Shown: positions 26,370 to 38,815 of the stretch, piece by piece
Numbering within the stretch: the first letter of the stretch is position 1
Layout: each line of letters begins with the position of its first letter
DNA from: CAYYMD01 sp964472875
Lineage (GTDB): Bacteria; Planctomycetota; Phycisphaerae; SM23-33
Assembly (NCBI GenBank): GCA_964472875.1
Contig: CAYYMD010000007.1
Span: forward strand, 4,313 to 68,312
Direction: 5' to 3'
DNA length: 64,000 bases
Made by a program: the position numbers and the translations under genes
Notes under the pieces: generated by a model
The model's input: the letters and a program-made list of their open reading frames with translations, nothing else
What the model was told of the DNA's origin: nothing
Databases searched by the model: none

Positions 26370-27335
26370 GTGTCGGATAACGAGGCATTGAAATCTCGGG
26401 GGGTATACGCGGCCGAGGTCGTTTCAAACGACCTCATCTGCCGTGAGCATTTTCGCATGGCGCTTCGCGTCAAAGATTTTCCGCCGACCCGCCCGGGGCA
26501 GTTTATCCAGTTGCAATGCACGCAGGAGGATCCTCCGGCCCCGCCACACGTAGTGGAATGGAAGGAAGGCCGACTGCCCGAGATAAAGTCCGGGGAAATC
26601 AGCCGGCCGTGGCCGCTTCTGCGCCGGCCTTTCAGTCTGGCCGGGCGTCGGGAAACAGATGAGGGCATCGGCGAACTGCTGATAATCTATCGCACAATCG
26701 GCATCGGCACGCACCGCCTGGCGCGAATAGGCGCGGGGCAAAGGTTGAGCATCATCGGGCCGCTGGGAAATGCATTCACACTGCACGAGGATAAATCCCG
26801 AGCGCTGGTGGTCGGTGGCGGTGTGGGCATTCCGCCGATGGTCTACCTGGCGGGGGCGCTTGATGCGGCCGGCAAGCAGACAACCGCATTCGTCGGCGCC
26901 CGCAGCGGAGACTTGCTGCCGCTGACCGTCACGGAAACGCCATCGACTGCCGGATGGCCGTCGGCGTGCGTGGCCGAGTTCGAACAGCACCGCGCCGACG
27001 CCGTGGTCGTCACCGACGACGGTTCGCTCGGTTTTCCCGGCGTGGTGAGCCGGGCAGTGGAAGACTGGCTCGGCCGCTACGGCGACAATCCCGCCGACAT
27101 CGTTACATACTGCTGCGGGCCGGAGGCGATGATGCAGACGGTGGGCGAGACGTGCGCAGCCCACGGAGTGGAGTGCCAGGTGGCGATGGAACGGCACATG
27201 GCCTGCGGAATGGGGACATGCCAGTCTTGCATCGTCAAGACCCGCGCCGACAACGACCGCGGCTGGGAGTATAAACTCTGCTGCGCCGACGGACCCGTCT
27301 TCGACGCTTGTGATATTCTGTGGCCACAAGGTTAG
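26370..27335 (+). CDS. pyrK: Dihydroorotate dehydrogenase electron transfer subunit PyrK
   Basis: FAD and [2Fe-2S] protein that passes electrons from dihydroorotate oxidation to NAD+. 321 residues from a GTG start. An FAD domain (LLRRPFSLAGR), an NAD domain (VVGGGVGIPPMVYLA) and a C-terminal [2Fe-2S] motif with Cys279, Cys284, Cys287 and Cys304/305 are visible. It is longer than most PyrK because of about 25 extra residues before the LRRPFSL motif. The partner pyrD is not in the window. Lies between bioY (same strand, 46 bases upstream) and convergent carB. Confidence 0.88.
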   Translation: MSDNEALKSRGVYAAEVVSNDLICREHFRMALRVKDFPPTRPGQFIQLQCTQEDPPAPPHVVEWKEGRLPEIKSGEISRPWPLLRRPFSLAGRRETDEGIGELLIIYRTIGIGTHRLARIGAGQRLSIIGPLGNAFTLHEDKSRALVVGGGVGIPPMVYLAGALDAAGKQTTAFVGARSGDLLPLTVTETPSTAGWPSACVAEFEQHRADAVVVTDDGSLGFPGVVSRAVEDWLGRYGDNPADIVTYCCGPEAMMQTVGETCAAHGVECQVAMERHMACGMGTCQSCIVKTRADNDRGWEYKLCCADGPVFDACDILWPQG

Positions 27336-27399
27336 CGGCAAGACAGGCCCAAGCCGAAATGTTTTTCGTGTGTGATGCTCTCTCGTCAAACCCCGCCGT

Positions 27400-30858
<3,459 letters not shown>

Positions 30859-30859
30859 T

Positions 30860-32572
30860 TTATTTCAGCGTGGCGGCGACAAGCCCCTCGTACAAAGGAT
30901 TAGGCCGCAGCGGCCGGGATGTAAACTCCGGGTGAAACTGCGACGCGACGAAATACGGATGCACCTCCTGCGGCAGTTCGAGTATCTGCATTATCGGCTG
31001 TTGCGGATGGCGGCCGGAGAACACCAGTCCCGACTGCTGAAGCTTCTCGATGTAATCCGGGTCCACCTCGAAACGGTGGCGGAACCGCTGGCGGATGCTT
31101 TCGGCGCTGTCGAACAGCCGGGCGGCGAGCGTATCGGGCGTAATCTGCACATCCTGCCCGCCGAGGCGCATGTTGCCGCCGAGGCCCTCGATTTTCTTCT
31201 GCTCGGGAAGGATGCTGATGACGGGCGTTTTGCAGTCGGGGTTTATTTCGGTGCTGTCGGCGTCGGCGAGTCCGCATACGTTGCGGGCGTATTCGACGAC
31301 GGCCATCTGAAAGCCCAGGCAGATGCCCAGGTATGGAATCTTGTTTTCGCGGACGTAGCGGACGCACTCTATCTTGCCGGATGTGCCTCGCACGCCGAAC
31401 CCGCCGGGCACGATAATGCCGTCCACGCCCTCCAGGGCCTCGGCCACGTTCTTATCAGTTATGTCGGTGGTGTCTATCCACTTGACGTTCACCTTCACCT
31501 TGTTGGCGGCGCCGGCATGCTCCAGCGCCCGCAGAATACTGGCGTAACTGTCGCGCAGAGAGGTGTACTTGCCGGTTATGCCGATGGTTACTTCGCCTTT
31601 TGGTGCGGTTATAATTGACGTGTAGTTTTCCCACTGGGCGGCCGCTCGGGCGTCCGCGGCGGAGTTCACCTTGCCGCCGAGGTTCAGCATCTGCACCACC
31701 TCGCTGTCCAGGCCCGCTTCCCGCATCTGGTGCGGCAGCAGGTATATGCTCGCCAGGTCGTGCATGGAAAACACGCACTTCAGGGGCACGTTGGCGTATA
31801 GCGAAATCTTCTGGCGGACCTTGTTGCTGACGGGCTTTTCGCAGCGGCAGGCGATTATGTGCGGGTGCAGGCCGGACTCCATCAGCCGCTTGATGCCCAG
31901 CTGGGCGGCCTTGGACTTCTGCTCGCCCAGCGACGGCGGGCTCAGAACGTATGTCAGCGCCACGAACATCACCGATCCGGGGCCTTCCTCGTAGGCCAAC
32001 TCGCGAAGGGCCTCGATGTAGAATGCGTTTTCGATGTCGCCCACGGTTCCGCCGACCTCCACAAACACGGCGTCGGCATCGGTCTTGGCGGCCAGGTCGC
32101 GAAGACGGAATTTCACCTCACCGGTAACGTGCGGTATCATCTGCACGTCGCGGCCGAGATATCCCCCCGCCCTCTCCTTGGCCAGTACGGATGAGTAAAT
32201 CTGCCCGGCCGTGGCGAAATTCTCGCCGATTAAATTCTGGTCGAGCATCCGCTCGTAAGTGCCCAGGTCCATGTCGGTCTCGGTTCCATCGTCCAGGACG
32301 AACACCTCGCCATGTCGATACGGGTTCAGTGTGCCGGAATCGATGTTCAGGTACCCCTCAAGCTTGATTGGCGATACTTTTAAGCCCTTATCTTTAAGCA
32401 ACTTAGCCAGTGACGAGGAAAATATGCCCTTGCCTAGTCCGCTCATAACCGTCCCGAACACGGCAATATATTTACACCGGCCGGGAACGTATCCGTCGGG
32501 CTTGGGAGTGTAGAATTCGGTCTCGTCGGTTTTATTGCTGACCGACCGCAGCAAATCCATGGCCTTGCTCAT
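30860..32572 (-). CDS. pyrG: CTP synthase
   Basis: Converts UTP to CTP with glutamine as nitrogen donor. 570 residues from the ATG at 32572 (MSKAMDLLRSVSN); a longer frame to 32809 is rejected since it overlaps the divergent gene and is not family-like. The N-terminal synthetase domain begins with KYIAVFGTVMSGLGKGIFSSSL, and the C-terminal class I glutaminase has Cys418 in GICLGFQ and the HPEFTSRP motif. About 30 residues precede the usual family start. Confidence 0.95.
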   Translation of the reverse strand: MSKAMDLLRSVSNKTDETEFYTPKPDGYVPGRCKYIAVFGTVMSGLGKGIFSSSLAKLLKDKGLKVSPIKLEGYLNIDSGTLNPYRHGEVFVLDDGTETDMDLGTYERMLDQNLIGENFATAGQIYSSVLAKERAGGYLGRDVQMIPHVTGEVKFRLRDLAAKTDADAVFVEVGGTVGDIENAFYIEALRELAYEEGPGSVMFVALTYVLSPPSLGEQKSKAAQLGIKRLMESGLHPHIIACRCEKPVSNKVRQKISLYANVPLKCVFSMHDLASIYLLPHQMREAGLDSEVVQMLNLGGKVNSAADARAAAQWENYTSIITAPKGEVTIGITGKYTSLRDSYASILRALEHAGAANKVKVNVKWIDTTDITDKNVAEALEGVDGIIVPGGFGVRGTSGKIECVRYVRENKIPYLGICLGFQMAVVEYARNVCGLADADSTEINPDCKTPVISILPEQKKIEGLGGNMRLGGQDVQITPDTLAARLFDSAESIRQRFRHRFEVDPDYIEKLQQSGLVFSGRHPQQPIMQILELPQEVHPYFVASQFHPEFTSRPLRPNPLYEGLVAATLK

Positions 32573-32746
32573 GGGCCTTGAATATATCAACACCTTATCC
32601 CTATGGCAACAAAAGAGCGCCTTATTTCTGTTATAAGTCCAGCTGATAGGAAAAATCGCACCCGGCCATCCGGCGATGACAACATCGTTGCATTTGAACC
32701 GCCGTGTGAGTAGATTTATACATGTCATTTTCGGGAAGGTAAGACC

Positions 32747-33043
32747 ATGAGAAAAGACCGCGTTCTGGAAATTCTTAAGAACAATCGCAACCGGCTGAAA
32801 CGATTTCATGTCGAATCACTTGCTGTTTTCGGGTCGGTGGCAAGGGACGAAGCAACGGCCGGAAGCGATATTGACATTCTGGTCGAGTTCGAGCAAGGCA
32901 GTGAAGTTGGGCTTTTCGAATTCATCCGGCTCAAACAGGTCCTGGAAGAACTTTTGGGCTGCGGTGTCGATCTTGCCACACCCGACGCGATCCGCGAAGA
33001 AATGCGCGACAAAATATTACGGGAGGCAATCCGTGCCGCGTAG
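32747..33043 (+). CDS. mntA: MNT-domain antitoxin, nucleotidyltransferase
   Basis: 98 residues. The minimal nucleotidyltransferase motif GSx10DxD is intact: Gly29-Ser30 then Asp41-x-Asp43 (SDIDILVEF). In the MntA/HepT type VII systems this enzyme AMPylates the toxin. The downstream HEPN gene overlaps its 3' end by 11 bases. The start has GGTAAGACC upstream, a weak ribosome-binding site. Confidence 0.88.
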   Translation: MRKDRVLEILKNNRNRLKRFHVESLAVFGSVARDEATAGSDIDILVEFEQGSEVGLFEFIRLKQVLEELLGCGVDLATPDAIREEMRDKILREAIRAA

Positions 33044-33374
33044 AGACTGGCGATTACGTATTAAAGACATCCTCGATTCCATTGAGAACATTCGCAACTA
33101 CACAGCGGGCATGGAATATAACGAATTTGTCGACGACAGGAGAACAATCGACGCGGTCGTCAGAAATATAATAATTATAGGTGAGGCGGCTAACCACGTG
33201 TCCGAGGTGATTCAGCGCCGGAATAAGGATATTCCGTGGAAAGTGCTTCGCGATATACGAAACGTTGTAGTGCATGAATATTTCGGCATCGACAAAGGAA
33301 TTGTCTGGAGCACGGCAAAGAATGACCTTCCGCCGCTTGTTAATCCATTAAAAGAAATTCTGGAACAGAGCTAA
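33033..33374 (+). CDS. hepT: HEPN-domain RNase toxin
   Basis: 113 residues beginning at a GTG at 33033, chosen because GGGAGG lies 6 bases upstream; the longer frame from 32808 overlaps mntA and is spurious in its first part. All-helical HEPN fold with the RX4HXY active-site motif: Arg76, His81, Tyr83 (RNVVVHEY). The tyrosine is the known target of MntA AMPylation in related systems. Together with mntA it forms a complete toxin-antitoxin unit. Confidence 0.88.
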   Translation: MPRRDWRLRIKDILDSIENIRNYTAGMEYNEFVDDRRTIDAVVRNIIIIGEAANHVSEVIQRRNKDIPWKVLRDIRNVVVHEYFGIDKGIVWSTAKNDLPPLVNPLKEILEQS

Positions 33375-33429
33375 TAACCTAACCCAATTTTCCAATTAAG
33401 AATCTAACCTTAGAGGCATTCGAGTATTT

Positions 33430-34083
33430 ATGAGCAAAGAATCCATGGAAAAACGCAAAGAGCGGACGAAGAAGATTATCTCCAAACTCGGCAAGAAATA
33501 TCCGAACGCCACCACGGCACTGCTTCACGATGACCCGCTGCAACTGCTGGTGGCTACGATTCTTTCGGCCCAGTGCACCGACAAAAAAGTAAACTCCGTC
33601 ACTGCGGAACTTTTCAGGAAACACAAAAACGCGGCCGACTTCGCCAAATTGCCCCAGCCGGCGCTGGAGAAGCAAATCCGCTCCACCGGCTTTTTCCGCA
33701 ACAAGGCCAGAAACATACGCAAGTCCTGCAAAATGATAGAAGAAGATTTCGGCGGCAAGGTGCCCGACAACATGGAAGACCTTGTGAAATTGCCGGGCGT
33801 GTCGCGCAAGACCGCCAACGTGGTTCTCGCAAACGCCTTCGGCAAAAAAGAGGGAATCGTAGTGGACACGCACGTAAAACGCCTCTCCGGCCGGCTGAAA
33901 CTCACAAACAAAAAGGATCCCAAAACAATCGAGCTGGACCTGATGGAACTTGTGCCCAAAAAGCACTGGATATCATTCCCGCACATGCTGATTTATCACG
34001 GCAGGGAAACATGCACCTCGCGAAAGGCCAAGTGCGAGACGTGCATTATAAACGACCTTTGCCCCTCAGCATTCAAGGTCTGA
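33430..34083 (+). CDS. nth: Endonuclease III
   Basis: DNA glycosylase/AP lyase removing oxidised pyrimidines. 217 residues: helix-hairpin-helix LPGVSRKTANVV with the catalytic Lys127, Asp146 in VVDTHV, and the C-terminal [4Fe-4S] ligands in the C-x6-C-x2-C-x5-C spacing (C195, C202, C205, C211). All key residues are intact. Unrelated in function to the toxin-antitoxin pair just before it. Confidence 0.96.
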   Translation: MSKESMEKRKERTKKIISKLGKKYPNATTALLHDDPLQLLVATILSAQCTDKKVNSVTAELFRKHKNAADFAKLPQPALEKQIRSTGFFRNKARNIRKSCKMIEEDFGGKVPDNMEDLVKLPGVSRKTANVVLANAFGKKEGIVVDTHVKRLSGRLKLTNKKDPKTIELDLMELVPKKHWISFPHMLIYHGRETCTSRKAKCETCIINDLCPSAFKV

Positions 34084-34107
34084 ACGGCCAGAATTAGCGA
34101 GGTGACA

Positions 34108-35586
34108 ATGGACAGCCAGGAACAACTGCGCCAGATGCTGAAAAGGACGCTGTGCTTTTCCGCACTCGACGACGAGGCGCTGGACGAGATATCCGGCCAC
34201 ATGTCGCAGGAGCAATACAGCAGCGGCGAGATAATATGCCGCGAGGGTGAAACCGGCAGGCAGATGTACGTAGTCTGCGACGGCCGGGTCAGTGTGCTGA
34301 AGGAAGGGAAAGGCGGCGAGCAGACGGCAATCGCCGAAGCCGGCCCGGGTCAGGTGCTCGGGGAGATGTGCCTGTTTCTGGGTGAGGGGCGCTCGGCTAC
34401 GCTTAAGGCCAAAGACGATGTGCAAATCAGCGTGCTGAACAATGAACAACTGCAAAAAATACTGGCCGAGAGGCCCGACGTAGCGCATGGACTGCTGACC
34501 TGTCTTGCTAAGCGACTACGTGGGCAGACAAAGACACTGGCCGACATCTACACGGCTGAGGCAGACGGACGACTAAAGATTGCCTTTTTCGACACGAAGC
34601 CGTACACGCGCGACACGTTCGAGCACAAGAACGACGAACGCTTCGCGCTAAAGTTTTTCCAGCCGCGGCTGAATGCCGACACCGCCTCGCTGGCCGAGGG
34701 CTTCAGGGTTGTCTGTGCTTTTGTAAATGATGACCTGTCGGCGCCGGTTATCAACCGTCTGGCCGACAGCGGCACGGAACTTATCGCCATGCGATGCGCC
34801 GGCTACAATAACGTGGACCTGCAAACATGCGATAAGCGAGGAGTCTCGGTGATTCGCGTACCGGCGTATTCGCCGCACGCCGTGGCCGAACACGCCGTGG
34901 CGCTGATGCTGGCGCTCAACAGGCGGCTGTACCGGGCTCATTCACGCGTTCGCGAGGGCAACTTTTCGCTGGAGGGGCTGATGGGCTTCGACATGAACGG
35001 CAAGACCGCCGGAGTCATCGGCACCGGCAAAATAGGCGCCGTGGCCGCGAAGATTCTTATCGGCATCGGCTGTAATGTCCTGGCATTCGACAAATACCGC
35101 AACGATGACCTGGCGGCAATGGAGGGGTTCGAATACGTCGATATGGACCAGCTGCTGAAAGTCTCGGACATAATCACGCTGCACGTGCCGCTCTCGCGCT
35201 CGACGCGATACCTGATAGGCCACGACGCCATATCGAAGATGAAGGCGGGCGTGATGATAATAAACACCTCCCGCGGCGGGCTGGTGGATACCCAGGCCCT
35301 GATTAACGGACTGAAAAGCGGCCATATCGGCAGCGCCGGACTGGACGTTTACGAGGAGGAAAGCGAATACTTTTTCGAAGACTTCTCCGACACGGTTATC
35401 ACCGACGACATCCTGGCCCGCCTGATGACGTTCAATAACGTGATGATCACCTCCCACCAGGGATTTTTCACGCGCGAGGCGCTGGACAACATAGCCGAAA
35501 CTACCCTGGCCGGCGTCGAGGAGTTCGAATCCGGCAAGCGAGGCGAGGAACTGACAAATGGCGTGTGCGTAAAGTGTGAGGAATAA
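34108..35586 (+). CDS. Cyclic nucleotide-binding domain fused to D-lactate dehydrogenase
   Basis: 492 residues from the ATG at 34108 (GAGGTGA just upstream); a GTG at 34102 is an alternative. Residues about 10-130 form a CRP-like cyclic-nucleotide-binding fold (SGEIICREGETGRQMYVVCDGRVSVL, then GEMCLFLGEGRSATLKA). The phosphate-binding cassette is GEMCLFLGEGRSATL, where a canonical PBC reads GE-L-ALL..-R-A. Residues about 155-490 are a complete LdhA-type D-2-hydroxyacid dehydrogenase: NAD motif GTGKIG, the Arg in SRGGLVDT, the Glu in DVYEEESEYFFED and the His in SHQGFFTREAL. A cytosolic, possibly cNMP-regulated reduction of pyruvate to D-lactate is inferred. The fusion is in one frame with no break. 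Confidence 0.9.
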   Translation: MDSQEQLRQMLKRTLCFSALDDEALDEISGHMSQEQYSSGEIICREGETGRQMYVVCDGRVSVLKEGKGGEQTAIAEAGPGQVLGEMCLFLGEGRSATLKAKDDVQISVLNNEQLQKILAERPDVAHGLLTCLAKRLRGQTKTLADIYTAEADGRLKIAFFDTKPYTRDTFEHKNDERFALKFFQPRLNADTASLAEGFRVVCAFVNDDLSAPVINRLADSGTELIAMRCAGYNNVDLQTCDKRGVSVIRVPAYSPHAVAEHAVALMLALNRRLYRAHSRVREGNFSLEGLMGFDMNGKTAGVIGTGKIGAVAAKILIGIGCNVLAFDKYRNDDLAAMEGFEYVDMDQLLKVSDIITLHVPLSRSTRYLIGHDAISKMKAGVMIINTSRGGLVDTQALINGLKSGHIGSAGLDVYEEESEYFFEDFSDTVITDDILARLMTFNNVMITSHQGFFTREALDNIAETTLAGVEEFESGKRGEELTNGVCVKCEE

Positions 35587-35604
35587 TCTGCGCCGCGGCC
35601 GGTA

Positions 35605-36612
35605 TTACTCGGGGCGATTTTTCGGCGTGTTATCCAGAACCTCGGATATCACATCATCGCCGGTTACGCCGTCGGCCTGGGCCTCGAACGACATGATTAA
35701 CCGGTGCCGCAGCGCCGGCGCAACCTGGGGGCGGACATCTTCGAACGCCACGTTTGCCCGTCCGGCCAGCAGGGCGCGGACCTTGGCGCCGAGGATGATT
35801 GCCTGAGCCGCCCGCGGCGAGGCGCCGTAGCGGACGTATTTGCGTGCGGACTCTGGCGCGTCGTCGCCGTCCGGATGTGTGGCCAGCACCAGGCGGGATA
35901 TGTAATCCTTTACATTTTCGGCCGCGACCACCTGTCGAGCCAGCGACTTCATGTGCTCTATCCGTTCGGCATCTGCGACCTTCCTGGCAGTGGGCTCGCT
36001 TCCGCCGGTGGTGCGGTCCATTATCTCCACCAGTTCGCCGCCGGTGGGCGAGCCGATGTTAATCTTGAACATAAAGCGGTCCACCTGTGCCTCCGGCAGC
36101 GGATAGGTGCCCTCCATCTCGATTGGGTTCTGCGTGGCGAGTGTTAAAAACGGCCGCGGCAACTCGTGCGTCGTACGCGCCACCGACACCGTTCGTTCCT
36201 GCATGGCCTCAAGGACCGCCGACTGCGTCTTGGGCGTGGCGCGGTTTATCTCATCGGCGAGGATTATGTTGGCGAATATCGGCCCGGGCTGAAAGCGGAA
36301 CTGCTTGCCGCCGGTCTCGTCCGTGGCCACGATGTCCGTGCCGGTGATGTCGGTCGGCATCAGGTCGGGCGTGAACTGTATCCTGCTGAACGTAAGGTCC
36401 AGCACGTCGGCCAGTGTGCGGACCAGCAGAGTCTTGCCGATTCCCGGAACACCCTCCAGAAGCGCATGGTTGCCGGCCATCAAACACGCCATCACCTGGT
36501 TGATTACCTCGTCATGGCCGACGATGACGCGCTTTATCTGGGCGACTATCCGCTTGTAGTCGGCCGCGAACTGCTCTATCTGCTTCTGGATGTCACCGGG
36601 CTGTTCGTTCAT
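35605..36612 (-). CDS. MoxR-family AAA+ ATPase
   Basis: 335 residues. Walker A GVPGIGKTLLVR, Walker B LADEINRATPKTQ, sensor ATQNPIEMEGTYPLPEAQ and the ARFF-like DRFMFKI motif are those of MoxR. MoxR ATPases act as chaperones for metal insertion or complex assembly, usually next to genes for DUF58 and von Willebrand A proteins. None of these is adjacent here: convergent with the LdhA fusion and divergent from the GMP synthase gene. The nearest vWA protein in the window is at 59.3 kb. Confidence 0.93.
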   Translation of the reverse strand: MNEQPGDIQKQIEQFAADYKRIVAQIKRVIVGHDEVINQVMACLMAGNHALLEGVPGIGKTLLVRTLADVLDLTFSRIQFTPDLMPTDITGTDIVATDETGGKQFRFQPGPIFANIILADEINRATPKTQSAVLEAMQERTVSVARTTHELPRPFLTLATQNPIEMEGTYPLPEAQVDRFMFKINIGSPTGGELVEIMDRTTGGSEPTARKVADAERIEHMKSLARQVVAAENVKDYISRLVLATHPDGDDAPESARKYVRYGASPRAAQAIILGAKVRALLAGRANVAFEDVRPQVAPALRHRLIMSFEAQADGVTGDDVISEVLDNTPKNRPE

Positions 36613-36710
36613 AGCATAAATATTCTAACCGACATACAACCAGCCATATAGAACTTTTATCTCTGTTGTAAAATCATGTATATTACACAAAATCCAATCA
36701 GGAGAATGCA

Positions 36711-37643
36711 ATGGACTACCAGAAATTTGCGGATGAGCGGATAGCGGAACTCAAAGAAACAGTCGGCGACGGGCTGGCCATCAATGCACTCAGTGGCGGG
36801 GTGGACAGTTCGGTGGTGACGGTGCTCGGCCACAAGGCGCTCGGCGAGCAACTGAAAACCGTCTTCGTCGACAACGCCCTGATGCGCGAGAACGAGCCGC
36901 AGAACACGGTGAAAATATTCGCCGACATGGGTATTCCCGTCGAACTGGTTGATGCGCGGGAAGAATTTCTTTCGGCGCTGGCGGACCTGACGGATCCGGA
37001 GCAAAAGCGACAGGCCGTCACCGACACGTTCTATAAAAGCGTCTTCGGCCGGCTCGTGAAGGAATCCGGTGCGAAGTACCTGCTGCACGGGACAATACTC
37101 ACGGACATAGAAGAAACTGTCGCGGGCATCAAGCGGCAGCACAACATACTGTCGCAACTGGGTATAGACCCGCAGGCCGAGTACGGTTACGAGGTCGTCG
37201 AGCCGCTGGCCACGCTCCGCAAGGACGGCGTCCGCGAAGTGGCGCGCGTGCTTGGCTTGCCGGATGAGGTCGCCGAGCGGCCGCCCTTCCCCGGTCCGGC
37301 TCTGGCGACACGCATCGTCGGCGAGGTGACCGAGCAGCGGCTGGAAACCGTCCGCACCGCTACTAAAATCGTCGAGGTCGAACTGGCCGACACGGGAGCG
37401 TTCCAGTACATGGCCGTGCTGCTTAACGATAAGGCCACCGGCATCCTCGACGGCAAGCGGGAATACGGGCAGATTATCGTGGTTCGCTGTATTCACAGTA
37501 CGGATGCCCGCACGGCCACGGCCGTGGAGGTCCCCTGGGACAAACTGCACAAAATCTGCAAGACGATTACCAATATCCCCGGCGTTAACCGCTGCCTGTA
37601 TGACCTGACGCCCAAGCCCCCTGCCACCATCGAATATATCTGA
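36711..37643 (+). CDS. guaA: GMP synthase, ATP pyrophosphatase subunit without glutaminase domain
   Basis: 310 residues that cover only the synthetase part of GuaA. The PP-loop LSGGVDSSV (residues 27-35) activates XMP; the C-terminal dimerisation domain (RPPFPGPALATRIVGEV through KPPATIEYI) is complete. Bacterial GuaA normally has an N-terminal class I glutaminase of about 200 residues, and it is absent, with no room upstream (99 bases to the divergent MoxR gene). This is the split arrangement of archaea (GuaAb). Ammonia must come from a separate subunit or free pool. The ATG has AGGAG 7 bases upstream. Confidence 0.88.
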   Translation: MDYQKFADERIAELKETVGDGLAINALSGGVDSSVVTVLGHKALGEQLKTVFVDNALMRENEPQNTVKIFADMGIPVELVDAREEFLSALADLTDPEQKRQAVTDTFYKSVFGRLVKESGAKYLLHGTILTDIEETVAGIKRQHNILSQLGIDPQAEYGYEVVEPLATLRKDGVREVARVLGLPDEVAERPPFPGPALATRIVGEVTEQRLETVRTATKIVEVELADTGAFQYMAVLLNDKATGILDGKREYGQIIVVRCIHSTDARTATAVEVPWDKLHKICKTITNIPGVNRCLYDLTPKPPATIEYI

Positions 37644-37666
37644 ACAATAAAAAGATTTCATATTCG

Positions 37667-37714
37667 CCGCGTTTCGGCCCCCCGCCGCCCTATAATGAAT
37701 CCAAGCGAACGCGG
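37667..37714 (+). promoter_or_regulatory. Promoter/operator region of the oxygen-defence operon
   Basis: A perfect TATAAT at 37691-37696 lies 29 bases before the first gene of the operon, without a good -35. It is bracketed by an inverted repeat, CCGCGTTTCG (37667-37676) and CGAACGCGG (37706-37714), suitable for a regulator or a hairpin. No regulator gene is adjacent, so the link to redox control is only inference. Confidence 0.35.
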
Positions 37715-37725
37715 AGATAGTAATA

Positions 37726-38256
37726 ATGAGCATTCTTATGAGGATTATAATCGGCGGCGGGATAGGACTTCTGGCGGGTGCTGCGCTGGGATATTTCGGC
37801 AAGTGCACAAGCGGGGCATGCCCCTTGACGGCCAATCCGCTGCGCGGCTCGATTGTGGGGGCAATACTCGGAATATTACTGGCGGTTACGCTTATCTCTA
37901 ACGGTGTGAAAATGCCCCACGTCAGGGGAATCTCCTCTGTCGATGAATTTCGCAGCAAGGTGCTGAACACCGACATGCCGGTGCTGGTGGATTTTTACCG
38001 CCCGGACTGCCCGCCCTGCCGCCGCCTGGCGCCTGTAATAAACGACCTGGCCCAGCGTTACGCCGGGCGGGCCGACGTATACAAAATCAACATTTACGAT
38101 TCCCGCGAACTGGCCGACCGTTACGACATTCAGGCCGTCCCCACGGTCATGCTGTTCGTTCCGGGCGAGAAGGAACCGCTGCGCTGGATGGGAATCAAAC
38201 CGGCCGAGGTATATAATGAGGCGATAGAGAAATCACTAACCCGGCAAAAAGGATAA
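37726..38256 (+). CDS. Membrane-anchored thioredoxin
   Basis: 176 residues. Two hydrophobic Gly-rich helices at about 5-22 and 42-60, with Cys27 and Cys32 between them (GKCTSGACPLT), resemble a DUF6132-type anchor. Residues about 70-176 are a thioredoxin fold with the active site Cys95-Pro-Pro-Cys98 and the cis-Pro in AVPTVMLF. The topology (cytosolic or periplasmic) is not certain. First gene of a tightly packed defence operon, 6 bases before tpx; probably reduces Tpx or other disulfides. Confidence 0.85.
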   Translation: MSILMRIIIGGGIGLLAGAALGYFGKCTSGACPLTANPLRGSIVGAILGILLAVTLISNGVKMPHVRGISSVDEFRSKVLNTDMPVLVDFYRPDCPPCRRLAPVINDLAQRYAGRADVYKINIYDSRELADRYDIQAVPTVMLFVPGEKEPLRWMGIKPAEVYNEAIEKSLTRQKG

Positions 38257-38262
38257 ACAGAA

Positions 38263-38781
38263 ATGAATGAGCGAACAGGAATTATTACCTTCCAGGGCAA
38301 TCCGCTCACGCTGCTCGGACCGGAGATTAACACCGGGGATAACGCCCCGGACGCCACGGTCCTGGATAACGACCTCAACGAGGTCAGGATATCCGACTAC
38401 CGCGGCAAGGTTTGCCTTATCGCCTCGGTCCCGTCGCTGGACACTTCCGTTTGCAGCACCGAGACACGGCGGTTCAATGAAGAGGCCGCGGGTCTCGGCG
38501 ACGACGTGGCGGTGCTGACAATCAGCATGGACCTGCCCTTCGCCCAGCAGCGGTGGTGCGGCGCGGCCGGAATCGAGAACGTCCAAACCCTCTCGGACCA
38601 CCGCGACGCTGAGTTCGGGACCAACTGGGGCGTGCTTATTAAGGAACTACGCCTGCTGGCTCGCACCGTGTTTGTCGTGGACGCCGACGGCAAAGTTACA
38701 TATGTCCAATGGGTCAGGGAAATGACCTACGAGCCCGACTACGATGAGGCCCTGGAAGCGGTCAAACAGGCCCGGAAATAG
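38263..38781 (+). CDS. tpx: Thiol peroxidase Tpx
   Basis: Peroxiredoxin of 172 residues that reduces H2O2 and alkyl peroxides. Peroxidatic Cys64 in SLDTSVCSTETRRF and resolving Cys99 in RWCGAAG match the Tpx subgroup. The N-terminal GITFQGNPLTLLG is characteristic too (ITFQGNPLTLLG here). Reduced by thioredoxin in known cases, and a thioredoxin gene lies immediately upstream. Confidence 0.96.
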   Translation: MNERTGIITFQGNPLTLLGPEINTGDNAPDATVLDNDLNEVRISDYRGKVCLIASVPSLDTSVCSTETRRFNEEAAGLGDDVAVLTISMDLPFAQQRWCGAAGIENVQTLSDHRDAEFGTNWGVLIKELRLLARTVFVVDADGKVTYVQWVREMTYEPDYDEALEAVKQARK

Positions 38782-38815
38782 AATCAATAACCCGTCCAAC
38801 TGAAAGGAACTGAAA

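Noticed and set aside
32573..32809. N-terminal extension of CTP synthase to 32809
   Set aside because: Overlaps the divergent mntA gene, has no family similarity and precedes the better start at 32572.
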